64,000 bases of DNA from Heligmosomoides polygyrus polygyrus (GCA_947396885.1 OX377206.1:6710658-6774657); one strand, 5' to 3'; counted from the stretch's first letter, positions 21,166 to 31,901 are shown. Made by a program: numbers and translations. The notes: a model not told the origin generated them from the sequence alone.

Positions 21166-21383
21166 CCTTGCAGGTCGGTAGTTTCAGTATACAACTGAGA
21201 ATTTTAACAGGAGATACCCACCGACCTAACATTGCAAACGTTTCCATAAACAGGGAAGATAGGGCGCAAAATGCTTCCATAAAGATCCATGTTCGACTGT
21301 CGTTGAATCTTGGCATGTTTCTCGTGTGAAGCTGTTGATCTCGTGTGAAGCTGTTGAGCCAAGATTGGCATACTTCTTTATTC

Positions 21384-21419
21384 GGCTTACGTTTCGGCGT
21401 AAATGCCTTCTTCAGAGCC
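21384..21419 (-). ncRNA. Hammerhead-ribozyme-like motif, copy A
   Basis: On the minus strand: GGCT, CUGAAGA, an extra A, stem GGC-AUUUAC-GCC, GAAACGUA, AGCC, then GAATAAAG. CUGAAGA fits the hammerhead core CUGANGA exactly, and GAAA and a GUA cleavage triplet follow. It lies about 200 bp downstream of the GIY-YIG-tail frame on the same strand. Confidence 0.5.
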
Positions 21420-21622
21420 TGGAGAAGACAAAGGAGTTAGGGAAATTACCCGCCTAAGGATCATTTCAAGTTACAGAAGCTCCAGGAGCAAGTGATAAAA
21501 TGAGACGAAAGGGGAGTTAGGCAACCCCACTGACCTTACGAGACAGCCGAGAGACTGCTAAGTCACCCTCGGATGGAGAACGACGTGGATGAATGATGAT
21601 ACTTTCGCTTCGGGCCACATCT

Positions 21623-21840
21623 TCAGCGACCTTCTGGTTGGCGTCCTCCTGGGTGAAGCCCACAGAGGTCGGCAAATGGAGCCAGCTCCTGGATAACGGC
21701 CACCCGCTCCTCTTTTCTGTTAATTGCGTGGTTCTTTAACGCAATCCACAACGCCTCCAGGTTCTTCCGCCCTGCGATATCGGACTCGCGTGCTAAGATC
21801 GTCACCTCCACCCCAATCGCTGTGCCGTTCTGGATGCTTC
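21623..21840 (-). pseudogene. Penelope-like polyprotein C-terminus (after GIY-YIG), copy A
   Basis: The frame reads IQNGTAIGVEVTILARESDI, AGRKNLEALWIALKNHAINR, KEERVAVIQELAPF. The pattern (xVTILARExDxxxRKxLEAxWI) is the segment I know from the end of GIY-YIG-bearing Penelope-like and related retroelement proteins in nematodes. The reverse transcriptase and the catalytic GIY-YIG motif itself are absent, so this is a 5'-truncated copy. The frame ends in a Gly/Arg-rich run that may be frameshifted: a neighbouring frame continues SFTQEDANQKVAEDV in copy B. Confidence 0.6.
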
Positions 21841-23938
21841 TATAAAATTGTTCCCATCTTTGCTAGGTAGCTGTAAGGGCGTCGGGTTTCGTCGTTATCC
21901 GACACAAAAATCGCCGTATAACCAACAAAAGGATAGACCAAAACCCGCCGGAACCCGGATAGCGGATAACGGTCAACCCGCTCATCCCTGACCCGTAACT
22001 ACCGTAGCCCGTATTCATATTCTTATCTCCAAGGAAGCATGCTTGCTTGCGGTCATCACGGTTGTAAGGGTCTAAAACAAAGAACGAAAGAATGTGAACT
22101 GCAACAGACCTACCTGACTCCCTGTTTCTTGGTGATGATCACTTGTTTAGGCTGGATACGCGAAACAGCGAATCAAGCATGCTCGTAACTTTGGCATCCC
22201 GATGGGAGCGATGTAGTTAACAGCGAACGATAATTATCATCCTGCATCTGTCATTCCTTAGCCAGTCGGCTGCGGATGTTCTCTCTGTTACAGAATTATA
22301 CCTGGAAGCCAGTACAGTAGAGAAGAAATACTACGAACTACGATAAAAACACATCTGTGGTTAGGAAACCACACCGCTCAACTGGGCTCAGTACTCGTTT
22401 CAGAAGGTGTCATCACCAGGTATGATGGTACTCCGATGCTGAAAGCTTTTTTCTCACAGAAGATTCCATTAGATTACAAAAAAATACGTCACACAAAATG
22501 CACGCTTGCACAATAGGATTCATCAACTGTTAGTGCATGAATTTCAACAAGAGCCTACACCCAGGAGTCCACCCTAACCCTGCTTGACAATAACATGAGA
22601 AATTGTGCCAAAGCAAAAAACGTTGGGTAAGGTCACACATAGGGTAAGGTCTCACATCTTAGGTGTAAGAAAGTGATCGCTCAATTAGGTTTTTTTACCC
22701 ACGACAAGAGCAGAGCTCCCAGACTAGGAGGATGGAGCCCCCCCCTTCCTTAATCTTTTGGGCCTGCAAAATCGACATGGTTTTTTTCTGAGACGTAGCA
22801 CCTTATTACGTTTCTGTGGTGAGAACTCCAAAAATACAATTTTCACGTCATACCGGCACTTTTCAAATCCACTGGACATTTCTGCACGAGCTGAACGCTT
22901 ATGAAATCAAACTAAACACCTTCCAAACTATAACGAGCTTCTTTCCAGATTAGAATATGGACTATCCGAGACGGTTAGAATATTTTTTGCAAAATTTGGT
23001 GAATTTCTTTTAAATATCTCAATTCACCTACCTATAACTCGACACGCTGTTTGAGGTGGCTCGGCCTTCGAACAAACTAGGTGACTGCTGCCCTTTTGCG
23101 CTTTCACACGAAATTCGATCAATTGATTTTCCTTGAGAAACCACGATTTTACACAATTTCAAAGAATGTGTTCATGTATTGGAATATCGGCCCGCAAACT
23201 TCCCTTGACATGTTAGACAGAACCATGGAGCTGAAATACGAAATGCATCTGTTACGATGTCACTTCTTACAGGACACGAAAAAAAAAACTCGATCAGAGA
23301 GCTGGTACCAGTTAGGTAGGAGGCGAAGTTCGGTCCTCTACGTAGTGAAGAACAAACGGATAAGGCGAGGTCTTATTGAAACCAGTTTGAGTCGCACTAT
23401 GCACTACTTCACCTGATGTCGTATCCCAAAATGGAGAGAACTCCTCTTGAGGCTGTCCACTCGTCACTTAGACTGATTTACTTGCCAGCTAATTCGTGAT
23501 GTGTCGTCAGGTACCTCCTCAAGTTGTACCGCCTTTTTAGCTGCCGAACTGTTGACTGGAAGGACGCAACCCAGACATTCTCAAATCGGATGCTTTACTT
23601 CCAAAACTGAAAGTTTGTAATTGCAAATGTCGGAACGCGCAAAAACTACCGCTCGATGCTCAGAAAAGTTCGCGTCGATTTCAAGGATGGGAACGAAACA
23701 CTCGAAACTAACACATACGAAGCATGTCGTTACGAGTCACAAGAACTGGAGCGAAAACGCCGTATCGGACCCTTTCGCTGTGTTCTTCGCAAGGGGCTTC
23801 TAGTAAAAGTGCTCTACTTTGTTTCTCACTGTACGAATTTTGATTAGGGCCATCATTTGACAAAGTCACGTATAACTACAATCCCCACATCCATCTGCTC
23901 CATTCCAAATCAATAAAGTTGAGCGCACCTTCCGGAAT

Positions 23939-24210
23939 TTCTTTCAGTTTTTCGATTTTGCATCCTCGTGACATCGCGTGACATCGCGTCATGGGGTCGT
24001 AGTAAACCTTAAATTGCACTCCGTTAAGCAAATCTGAAACAACAAAGGTGTGTTGCATGCTGAAATCTAGACAAACACAGTACTGACCCGGTCGCAGATG
24101 CAGTAAATCCGTTCGTCATCAAGAACAACAACATCAGGATCGGAATTATCGTTACCATAAGCACGCAGCTTTCGCTGTACAGCTACTTCTCTACCCGTTT
24201 CTTTCGTGTT
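23939..24210 (-). pseudogene. Captured gene fragment, exons c and d, copy A
   Basis: Exon c (24,210 down to 24,084) starts after TTTGCAG and encodes NTKETGREVAVQRKLRAYGN, then DNSDPDVVVLDDERIYCICD, then RV. With the GTACTG donor the intron 24,083-24,034 is 50 bp and closes TTGTTTCAG. Exon d (24,033 down to 23,939) then continues in frame as NLLNGVQFKVYYDPMTRCHA and ends at a GTGCGC donor. A 6-base slip of CGCGATG near 23,985 disturbs the end. The in-frame join depends on choosing GTACTG rather than GTCAGT as donor. Product unknown. Confidence 0.55.
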
Positions 24211-24321
24211 CTGCAAAGTGAGGAAGATTGACAGATGTTCAGAGTGCCAGCTCAATAAGACTTTTCCACTCAGTCTAAACTTTCGCCTATTTCGCAAACA
24301 CTTACAAATATGCTCACGTAT

Positions 24322-24426
24322 GGCCTATCCTACACTTCGGCGACACGTCGCCGACACTGTCGACGACAGGCTACGCGGGTGCTGCGTAGCAGCCCGCGTA
24401 ACACTGTCGCCGAAGCATAACATAGT
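24322..24426. mobile_element. Palindromic GGCC MITE, decayed right end
   Basis: It starts GGCCTATCCTACACTTCGGC and returns as its inverse (GCCGAAGCATAACATAG) around TGCTGCGTAGCAGC. The paralogous copy in B is at 35,187-35,280. Confidence 0.6.
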
Positions 24427-24737
24427 ATAACAGGTGAATTTAAAAAGAAAGCCACACTAAGCTTTCCCTAAACAAAAAATTAGGCCCTACATGGTTCGGG
24501 AGTTCACCTTGTTCTCTGCGGCTATCAGCCTTGGTATGATGTCACATGTATTTCCATTTACATCAAATGTGGCCCAGCTCAGTTTACCATAGCGGTAGAA
24601 CACAACCAGTGCTGCATAATTTTTAAATTCCATACTACACAAAGCGTTGTGTATAGGGCTGACCTGCATGATGCCATCCCCCTCCCCCCCCCCCGAGCCA
24701 CTTCGCGCCAAAAGTTATTTTAACGGTTTTCAGAGTC

Positions 24738-24860
24738 TCCATTTTAATGTGGAGAAGACTCGTTTTCGTTCAAAAGATGTTCAGTTAGATCTCAAACGCG
24801 TCGAGCTTGACTGGAAGTTGTCCAATTTGATTTGAACTCTTAAATTCGACGTGAAAATGA
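24738..24860 (+). repeat. Block of 21-bp periodic units, copy A
   Basis: Six units: TCCATTTTAATGTGGAGAAG..., CTCGTTTTCGTTCAAAAGAT..., and so on, ending TTCGACGTGAAAATGA. The equivalent in B is at about 35,585-35,706. Confidence 0.6.
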
Positions 24861-24869
24861 TATATGATA

Positions 24870-25245
24870 CCTTGACCACCGTCTTCTGGTGACGATCAAC
24901 TCCTCCTGCTGGGTCGCTTGGAAGCACCTCGATTTGGCCATCACTTTGTCGACCTCGAGGTAGATCAAATAGCCGCGGAACCATGCTAAATTTAGTATCT
25001 TTCGACGACACAATACGAAAGCAGAAACACGAAAAGTTAGTAATCTGACCTCCGAGTCGTATTTTCAAATACATTCCTCGCCCTCCTCACTGTAGACACA
25101 TACTTGAAACCCGTTCACCAGCGAGTAATTCTTGATGATGACGCGAAAGAATCCCCACGGTTGAAGCGAATTCTGCCTCTATAACATGGCTCAGATTTTA
25201 GCAAATTTGATGAAAATTGGAATGATGGAGTCTACCTACAAAGCT
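24870..25245 (-). pseudogene. Captured gene fragment, exons a and b, copy A
   Basis: On the minus strand, exon a follows GTTATAG near 25,180 and contains FFRVIIKNYSLVNGFQVCVY up to a GTCAGA donor near 25,052. Exon b starts after AAATTTAG at 24,985 and reads WFRGYLIYLEVDKVMAKSR. The paralogue at 13,083-13,386 (+) keeps the same frames and splice sites. In-frame stops or frameshifts exist in exon a of both copies. Confidence 0.45.
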
Positions 25246-25882
25246 GGAATAAAACTTACACATGAAGCACTATGAAGTGCCAGGAGGACCCCACTAGACG
25301 TCGCATGATAGCACCTGTTATTTCATTGTCATTCGAACTAAGAAGGAAATCTCCCTAAATTGCGTACATTTAAAACAGGCAAGCCACGGTCACTTCATTC
25401 TGCCGAACATAATGAGATCGAAAACTTGTGATATCCGATGCGGATTAATCAGAGCAAAGCAACGAAACTCTAGGACGACCCATGGTGAAATAGTGTCCCG
25501 TGCGCTGACTCGAGATAGTGTGTAGAGTGCAATGTCCACTCGGGACCCTTGTCTATGGTATCGATTTTGGACGGAAGCCAGTGCTCACAGGTTTAGTCCT
25601 TTGGCCGATGCCTGCAATAGCGGTTAATAGTGTTCGACACAGGTAGAGAGGGCACGGTTAGTATGGTATGGTAGATTATCCTTATTTCTGCCAGAGGTCA
25701 GGTATTATCAACGAAAGATTGGACGCCAATACCGCATTACCGTGCTGGAAGCAGCTTCTTCGATTTTGTGTGACCTGTGCGTTGAAAGGGAACCTCATCG
25801 TTCATGCATCCTGCTTCTTTACTGATTCAGTGGATGTGTCTGATGAGGCGATAAGATGTAGAAGATTACAAACACATGTATT

Positions 25883-26017
25883 AATGGGCGCTTGAGACGT
25901 GAGGATTGCTTCTTCCTCTTTCACCGTTATGGGTGGTTCAGTGGGTTGCGGAAATATACAAGGATAACAGAAGAGTGGATGAATAGGCTTTATTTGAGGA
26001 ACGTCGCTCCTCTAAGC
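25883..26017 (-). repeat. Truncated third LTR (L0)
   Basis: AATGGGCGCTTGAGACGTGA through GCTCCTCTAAG is identical to the start of the LTR at 26,098. It then diverges into about 80 bp of GC-rich sequence ending GAGGAGAACCAAAA just before L1. Confidence 0.85.
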
Positions 26018-26097
26018 CTCATACGGTAGTAAAGGGGCGGGGCCTCGCTGCACCCCAGCTGGGTGTGCCTGGCCCTGGCAGACGAGGAGAACCAAAA

Positions 26098-26395
26098 TGT
26101 AATGGGCGCTTGAGACGTGAGGATTGCTTCTTCCTCTTTCACCGTTATGGGTGGTTCAGTGGGTTGCGGAAATATACAAGGATAACAGAAGAGTGGATGA
26201 ATAGGCTTTATTTGAGGAACGTCGCTCCTCTAAGCGTACAGGTGAACGTCTCATAAAGGAGGACACGTAGGTCCAAAGCGAGTGGTATCAGCACATAGGC
26301 AACACTGCCGACTCTCGCATACAAGCGGGTACGGTGCCAGTTGCCCCGCCTTCTCGACCTCCCGACGGATCTGAGGATCACCGTAGACGGTGATA
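26098..26395 (-). repeat. LTR (L1), 298 bp shared with L2
   Basis: It starts TGTAATGGGCG (plus strand) and matches 28,794-29,091 at nearly every base for 298 bp. Beyond 26,395 the sequence continues with a second diverged version of the TCACCRTAGACGGTGATACT block (about 26,490), so the true LTR may be longer and L2 truncated. Confidence 0.8.
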
Positions 26396-26857
26396 CTCCC
26401 GGCGAGGGCAAGGGGAAGCTATATATTTCAACAGAACAAAATCTACTGTCGCTGAAGATAGCGAGCGACCGCCTTCCCGATGGACCCGAGGATCACCATA
26501 GACGGTGATACTCCCGACGACGGCAAGGCAAGTGCTACATCTTTCTATAGAATAATATATCTGTAGAATAAAATCTACTGTCGTTGGCGATGACGACCGA
26601 GTAGGGCGGCAGCTTGAATGAGGAGACTGCTCGTTGTTCGTGGATTGGATGGAGTAAAGTAGATGCTGTGGACTGCTTGTTGAACTTGAAGACGCTACGA
26701 CATGAAGGAGACTGCTCGTTGATTCCTTGTAGACTGGAAGGGCGTGAAGAAAGGCTGCTCGTTGAAACTTGTTGACTGCTTGGCGTTGACGATGTAGAGG
26801 GAAAATGGCTGGACGGCTTTTGTAGAATTGGGTAGAAGGAATTGATTACGTCGAGTG

Positions 26858-28333
26858 CTAGACCTGCACCATATACGACGTGGTAACCGTATCATTAAAT
26901 AGCTGTAATTGGGACCCAGGCTTCCACGTCTTGCTGTGATCTTTCCTTTTATGAAAGTCGTAGCTGAAACGTACGAATGCATAGCGGTTTCCTTCATTTG
27001 GGGAACAGTCCGTCTTTAGGCCTTTGAATTTTTTGAGACTAGGTGAACAAACATTTCTAAATTTGCACCCCTCTCTGAAGTCCCCTTGGCAGATTACCCA
27101 GTCTGGCATCCTTTTACAGACCATGGACCCATGGCTGCCCTTCTGAAAAAAATGGCAAACGCTGCCAGACCTCCGCCTTTGATTGACATGATTACGGTGA
27201 GACGCATGGGTTCTACATGTCTGCTGGTGGCCATGTCTGTTGTCGCCGCGGCCGTTGTACGCAGCCCCTATTTTAGGGTGGGCCAACAGATCCTCTACAG
27301 TCTGTCTGTCTTGTGCCTTGCCTGCTGACTGCAAAGGTTTTACGACTCCTCGTACTAGTCCATCTGGCGTTGTCTCTTCACGCATAAGGTGGAGAATATG
27401 ATATACGTTGTGTTCCGAAACGATTGTCTGGTTACAGAGTCCACGAATTGTATACGAAACTGGGATACAACTGCTAACATAAGTTCTAGCCGGATTCCTA
27501 TTAGAGATTTCTTCGACGACTACTTGCAATGCACCCGTGCTATAATCGCAGTTTGTGCTTTTTAGACATTTAGCTATACACGTATGGTATAGGGGTGATA
27601 TTCTACCATTTTCCTTGGAGAATTTTGCTCTATTTCTGAGGTTTTTCCTTGGTGGAGTGGTTCTTCTGATGGAATTGAGATCATCAACTTGATGAATAAG
27701 GAGCTCAGACACTGATCGTTTTTTGACTTCTTTTATTTTGTGCACTCCGGCTAGTGAAGTGCGAGGATGCATTTTAGATTGGTGAACCCCTTGAAGTGCT
27801 TGATTTCGTTCAAGGTTTTCTACTCCTAGTATGCAGTTTACAGTAATTTGGTCAGAAGCGCATTGCTCGACCTGAAGTTTCTGTTCTATTTTCGCAGTAG
27901 TACTACTTCCAGCGAATTTGTATGAAATATAGCAAAGTTTAAGACCAATCCACTCATTGGCGCACCTGCATTCAGCTACTTTTGTCATTAGCTTATAAAT
28001 GAGGTTACTGGCGTCATTAAGGTTTTTTTGTGGATGAGAGTCCTCCACAATTCGGTCAAATTCAACTACCATGTCCTTTTTCTCCGACTTGGTTTTGCAA
28101 TTTCTATACTCTTCCTTAATTTCTTCGTATGACTTTTGGAGAGATTCTCTTCTTTCTCGCAGCTGCTTTAGGGCACATTTTAGAAGCGTTATCCTAGCTC
28201 GGGATTTCCTGTAGTTCTCTTCATCTACAGTGGCGTAGTCCACGTCAACCGTATATTCTTGGAAACGCATGACTAAATTTTTTAGAGTTACGGATCTACC
28301 CAGTATCTCTATCTTTTGAAATCGAAGTGCCAT
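26858..28333 (-). CDS. Gag-like protein of the LTR element, 491 aa
   Basis: The frame starts MALRFQKIEILGR 0.46 kb after the PBS. Residues about 45-95 are charged and coiled-coil-like (LLKCALKQLRERRESLQ). The middle is basic and unrecognised. Near residue 395 there is a zinc-knuckle-like run CHFFQKGSHGSMVC (C-x2-F-x4-H-x4-C, second Cys replaced by Phe). It is followed by CQGDFREGC, a degenerate second knuckle of the type seen in BEL/Pao gag. The frame stops at 26,858, inside or beside the left LTR region, so the pol part is deleted. The long open frame suggests a young copy, but the lost Cys argues against normal function. Confidence 0.55.
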   Translation of the reverse strand: MALRFQKIEILGRSVTLKNLVMRFQEYTVDVDYATVDEENYRKSRARITLLKCALKQLRERRESLQKSYEEIKEEYRNCKTKSEKKDMVVEFDRIVEDSHPQKNLNDASNLIYKLMTKVAECRCANEWIGLKLCYISYKFAGSSTTAKIEQKLQVEQCASDQITVNCILGVENLERNQALQGVHQSKMHPRTSLAGVHKIKEVKKRSVSELLIHQVDDLNSIRRTTPPRKNLRNRAKFSKENGRISPLYHTCIAKCLKSTNCDYSTGALQVVVEEISNRNPARTYVSSCIPVSYTIRGLCNQTIVSEHNVYHILHLMREETTPDGLVRGVVKPLQSAGKAQDRQTVEDLLAHPKIGAAYNGRGDNRHGHQQTCRTHASHRNHVNQRRRSGSVCHFFQKGSHGSMVCKRMPDWVICQGDFREGCKFRNVCSPSLKKFKGLKTDCSPNEGNRYAFVRFSYDFHKRKDHSKTWKPGSQLQLFNDTVTTSYMVQV

Positions 28334-28408
28334 TATTTATACTTAGCTACTTCTGTTTTTTCTCACTAATTTGTGAAATGGTTCCTTTTTATTGGAAACC
28401 TTTATTCT

Positions 28409-28655
28409 GACTAGCAGAAAATTCGCTCCAAGTACGTTTGACGTTCGGGAGTCTTTGTTTCTGGCTCGCAGATGGTTGCGCCAGGTACAGAGTACGGGAG
28501 ACTTTGTTATCTGACTCGCAGAAGGTTGCTCCAGGTACAGAGTACGGGAGACTTTGTTATCTGACTCGCAGAAGATTGCTCCAGGTACAGAGTACGGGAG
28601 ACTTTGTTATCTGACTCGCAGAAGATTGCTCCAGGTACAGAGTACGGGAGACTTG
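28409..28655 (-). repeat. Five tandem 50-bp units in the LTR element leader
   Basis: Exact 50-bp periods start at 28,461, 28,511, 28,561 and 28,611, plus a diverged unit from 28,409. Each contains CTCCAGGTACAGAGTACGGG. The array sits between the PBS and the gag-like start, i.e. in the untranslated leader. Confidence 0.85.
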
Positions 28656-28777
28656 CCCAGTTAAGGGATTTGCGGTCTTGAATTCGACCGACTTTAAGCT
28701 CAGATGGAGCTTTGTCTCTTCTCCAGGGATCAAAGATGTCACTCTTTGACGCGGGAGTAGGGTAGGTTGGCTTATTA

Positions 28778-28790
28778 GGCCGATGCACCA
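28778..28790 (-). promoter_or_regulatory. Primer-binding site, tRNA-Gly type
   Basis: The minus strand reads TGGTGCATCGGCC, complementary to a 3' end GGCCGATGCACCA. That is the 3' end I recall for nematode tRNA-Gly(GCC) including CCA. It lies 3 bases inside L2, where a PBS is expected. Confidence 0.65.
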
Positions 28791-28793
28791 AAA

Positions 28794-29091
28794 TGTTATG
28801 GGCGCTTGAGACGTGAGGATTGCTTCTTCCTCTTTCACCGTTATGGGTGGTTCAGTGGGTTGCGGAAATATACAAGGATAACAGAAGAGTGGATGAATAG
28901 GCTTTATTTGAGGAACGTCGCTCCTCTAAGCGTACAGGTGAACGTCTCATAAAGGAGGACACGTAGGTCCAAAGCGAGTGGTATCAGCACATAGGCTACA
29001 CTGCCGACTCTCGCATACAAGCGGGTACGGTGCCAGTTGCCCCGCCTTCTCGACCTCCCGACGGATCTGAGGATCACCGTAGACGGTGATA
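28794..29091 (-). repeat. LTR (L2), 5' LTR of the minus-strand element
   Basis: This is a 298-bp match to L1. It abuts the primer-binding site through an AAA spacer. Its outer edge (GACGGTGATA) joins the resumed copy A sequence. Confidence 0.8.
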
Positions 29092-30920
29092 ATTTAGTCG
29101 AAATTCTGCACTTACCGTCAAGGAAAGAATTCCGACTAAATACATGTTTTTCTCTCAGAAGCGGGCCGAGATTCTTTTTTGGATAGTCACATTTTCTACT
29201 GGATTAATTACATCGTCCATTCGAATATTTAAAAATTTTTCGAGAGCACAACTATACTATTGATAACTTCCGATGCCCAATCAATACGCAGGAGTATAGT
29301 TCTTTCGTCCCATCACTCAAGCATGAAACCCTCTCAAATAGGTCTACGTCAAGCAAATACGCTGTAAACTTCGCATTAATATAGGAAAGGGTGGCAAACC
29401 TTGCTCGAGCCCTTGTCCAGATTGATTTTAAAACACTGCAAAATAGAACCGTTGCGCAACGAGAGCCACGGCTGTTGACGTCAATACCTCAATACCCATC
29501 GATTTTTACACAGTGTTTCAAACCGAAGAGAAACGTCTTTCAAGGTGCATTAAAGAGAAGTTTTTGACAAAACAATTATGAACGCAAGGGTATATTCCAT
29601 ACGTGGAACAACACAATGCAAAGACCTATGCTCTGTCCCTGATTATTCGAAGAAAAAACAGAAATAATTTTGAAGTGAACACACTCCCAGTCACAGTATT
29701 GAACACTAAAGCAGTGAAATTGGGAGGAGGGGAAGCTAAGGACATAAACAAAAATATAATGAGACATTAAACTCACCTTTAAGCTGAGCTGGGCTTGTTC
29801 CTAGAAGCATGTAATGAATTCCAATTATTCGAGCTGAAGCTCCTCGAAGAATCTAAATTATATGCATAGTACTGAGTGAAGTGTACAACTTCGACTATAG
29901 AGCGAAGCCTTTATAAACCAAAAATCTCACACCTCGCTAAGATGTTATCCGACTAAAAAGGGGTTAACGAAAGACATACGATTTAGACATGAGAAGCCAT
30001 CATGAACAAAGGCATGAGATTTCCTGAAAATATTGCACTATTTTGCCACTCATTTTCTACAACAGAGTGAACACTAAGAAGTTTCGAATGGAAAATACGA
30101 CTTACGTACCAGAAAATTTTCTAGGAAAGTGCTATGACCAACAAACGACTGCACTACCCAGCCCAATAAAGAAGCATACAGTGATTGCCCAAGATGAGAG
30201 AGTGATTTCTCGCCATCCAGAATGTGCGAAGGTGACGTGATTTCGATGCTGAAACACTTTCCATTACTTTCAAGCTGTGTCAGAATTCCAACTGAAGCGC
30301 ACTGGCGCGCAATACAACAGAAATTCATGATTTTATAGATAACAACATAAACATGATCATATGTCTTGAGCTGTTGCGAGCAGCGATAGCTCGAAGCCCA
30401 ACGACATCGATCATAAGAGTTGTCCAATCGATACTGAAGGGTCTGACAGAGGCTCCCCGCGCGCTACTTCGAGAATAAACAATCGCATTAAGGGGGAGTT
30501 ATGACAGTTAGGTGAAAACGCGAAGTTTCCGCGCTCTAGTTCAAACCTCGAAGTAAAGGGTTGGAAAATCATTCGGACAACCGAGATGGAGAAAATGGTT
30601 CTACGGAAGTAGGCAGGTCACTCTTACCTACCCTTACCTACCGTAATCGCCAAAATTTTGAAGATAGATATCATATTTCCGATCCGCACCGCAAATCACC
30701 TCCAGTTGGACAAAGTTTGGACAGATTGTTGATCATGACCACAGCGCCTTTACTTAGCAGGAATGGACGGATAGTGACATCTTGCAACCTCGATAACGGA
30801 TAACGGATATTTTTCCTCAAAAATAGTTAGATATCCGAAAAACGGATAACGAGCAAACAACAAAAATTGAAGCTGATTTCAAGGGATTGTTTCTCCGGCG
30901 GCAGTGACAGCCGTCATTAA

Positions 30921-31050
30921 GTCCTCTGTTATACTCCGGTGACGCTGTTGTCGGCGACGTCGACGACAGTGTTGTGCGTACTGCTACGCAGTGCGTAGCA
31001 GCCCGCGCAACGCAGCGTCGCCGACGCGACGCCGAACTATAACATAGGCC
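30921..31050. mobile_element. 130-bp GGCC MITE with TAA target duplication
   Basis: The left end is GTCCTCTGTTATACTCCGG and the right end inverse is GGCCTATGTTATAGTTCGGC. TAA flanks both sides (30,918-30,920 and 31,051-31,053). The centre is CTACGCAGTGCGTAGCAG. Copy A keeps only the right part (about 20,139-20,204). Confidence 0.75.
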
Positions 31051-31901
31051 TAAGGATAGGGACATCGATTCCCGCCAAATCGATGCCCCTATGCTTAATC
31101 AATGCCGCAGCTGCCGAATGTACATGCGGCTCAACGCTGTCCACGTTCAATGTCAAATGAGTCACTTCCTATATTTCTTACGTTTTCCAACTGCAATAGA
31201 CTCACTACTTCAAGGGTATAGGTAATCGCTAAAAAGGACCGCTTTTGCGTGTTCTCCAAAATTGGAGGAGCATCCTCGGATGGAGGCAGATGTGGAACTC
31301 ATGCACCTCCATTCACTCACATCTGAACTCATCCTAGGCTGGCTTATCAGCATTTCAGCGGCTTCCATATGAACAGTTGGCACGTTTTACTCTCCACCTT
31401 GGTCTCGTTTTCACAAACGACTAACAAAACTGATTTAGTCTGTTATAGTCTCTAGAGGAGTTTTCTTTCAATCTTCTCTCGCATTTTCCAGACTCTGAAG
31501 CAGATGGTTGTGCCGAAGTGTCAGCCAAACAAAGTTCGTACAACAGCCACATCCCACAGCCGGAAGGCCGCTAGTAAAATTGTTCAACGAAATCCCGCAA
31601 ACAGACAAACAAAAAACAACCTCGAACAATTTGGAAAAAATAAAACACTAACTTTCTATCGACTGGTCACTGGAAGTCACTGCGTACTCCAAATACAGGT
31701 TCAAAGAGTTATGCCGCGTAAAAGTTGAGTACCTGGAACACCTGTAAAAGGACGTGATTCGTATGGAGTTTTATCCAGATCTCCTTCCATCGACTAGATT
31801 TTCAGCTTATACCATGTACTAGAAGGGATTTCGGTGAAAACCACACAAATCGAAATGAGCAGGCATATGTTCGGCATTTCAAAACGTGCTATGAACAGGC
31901 T

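Larger units (their letters stand above)
18737..25882 (+). repeat. Tandem unit, copy A (main part)
   Basis: This is colinear with copy B (29,233-36,730) at high identity by eye, with long identical stretches (for example 20,480-21,040). The last 126 bp of the unit lie beyond the LTR insertion at 29,092-29,217. Relative to B, A lacks about 350 bp near 20,138 and has about 32 extra bases near 20,370. It contains a SINE, a Penelope-like tail and the captured exons b, c and d. Diverged partial relatives occur at 3.5-8.3, 11.8-13.4, 56.2-57.6 and 61.7-62.3 kb. Confidence 0.85.
25883..29091 (-). mobile_element. BEL/Pao-like LTR element complex inserted in copy A
   Basis: Comparison with copy B defines this 3.2-kb insert: B reads ATGTATTTAGTCG, while A reads ATGTATT, the insert, then ATTTAGTCG, giving an ATT duplication. 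It holds a full LTR-like repeat at each side of a gag-like frame, a third truncated LTR at the left edge, and a primer-binding site next to the right LTR. No reverse transcriptase, protease or integrase is present, so it is an internally deleted copy. BEL/Pao is preferred because of the gag zinc-knuckle spacing and tRNA-Gly priming; this is inference. Confidence 0.7.

Noticed and set aside
25883..26400. Terminal repeats of a bacterial insertion sequence
   Set aside because: Repeat length, tRNA primer-binding site and gag-like frame fit a eukaryotic LTR element.
28409..28655. CRISPR array
   Set aside because: The 50-bp units are contiguous with no unique spacers and lie in a retrotransposon leader.
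28507..28838. Minus frames of 93-94 codons with repeated SRTLYLEQSS
   Set aside because: They are translations of the 50-bp leader repeats and have no independent support.
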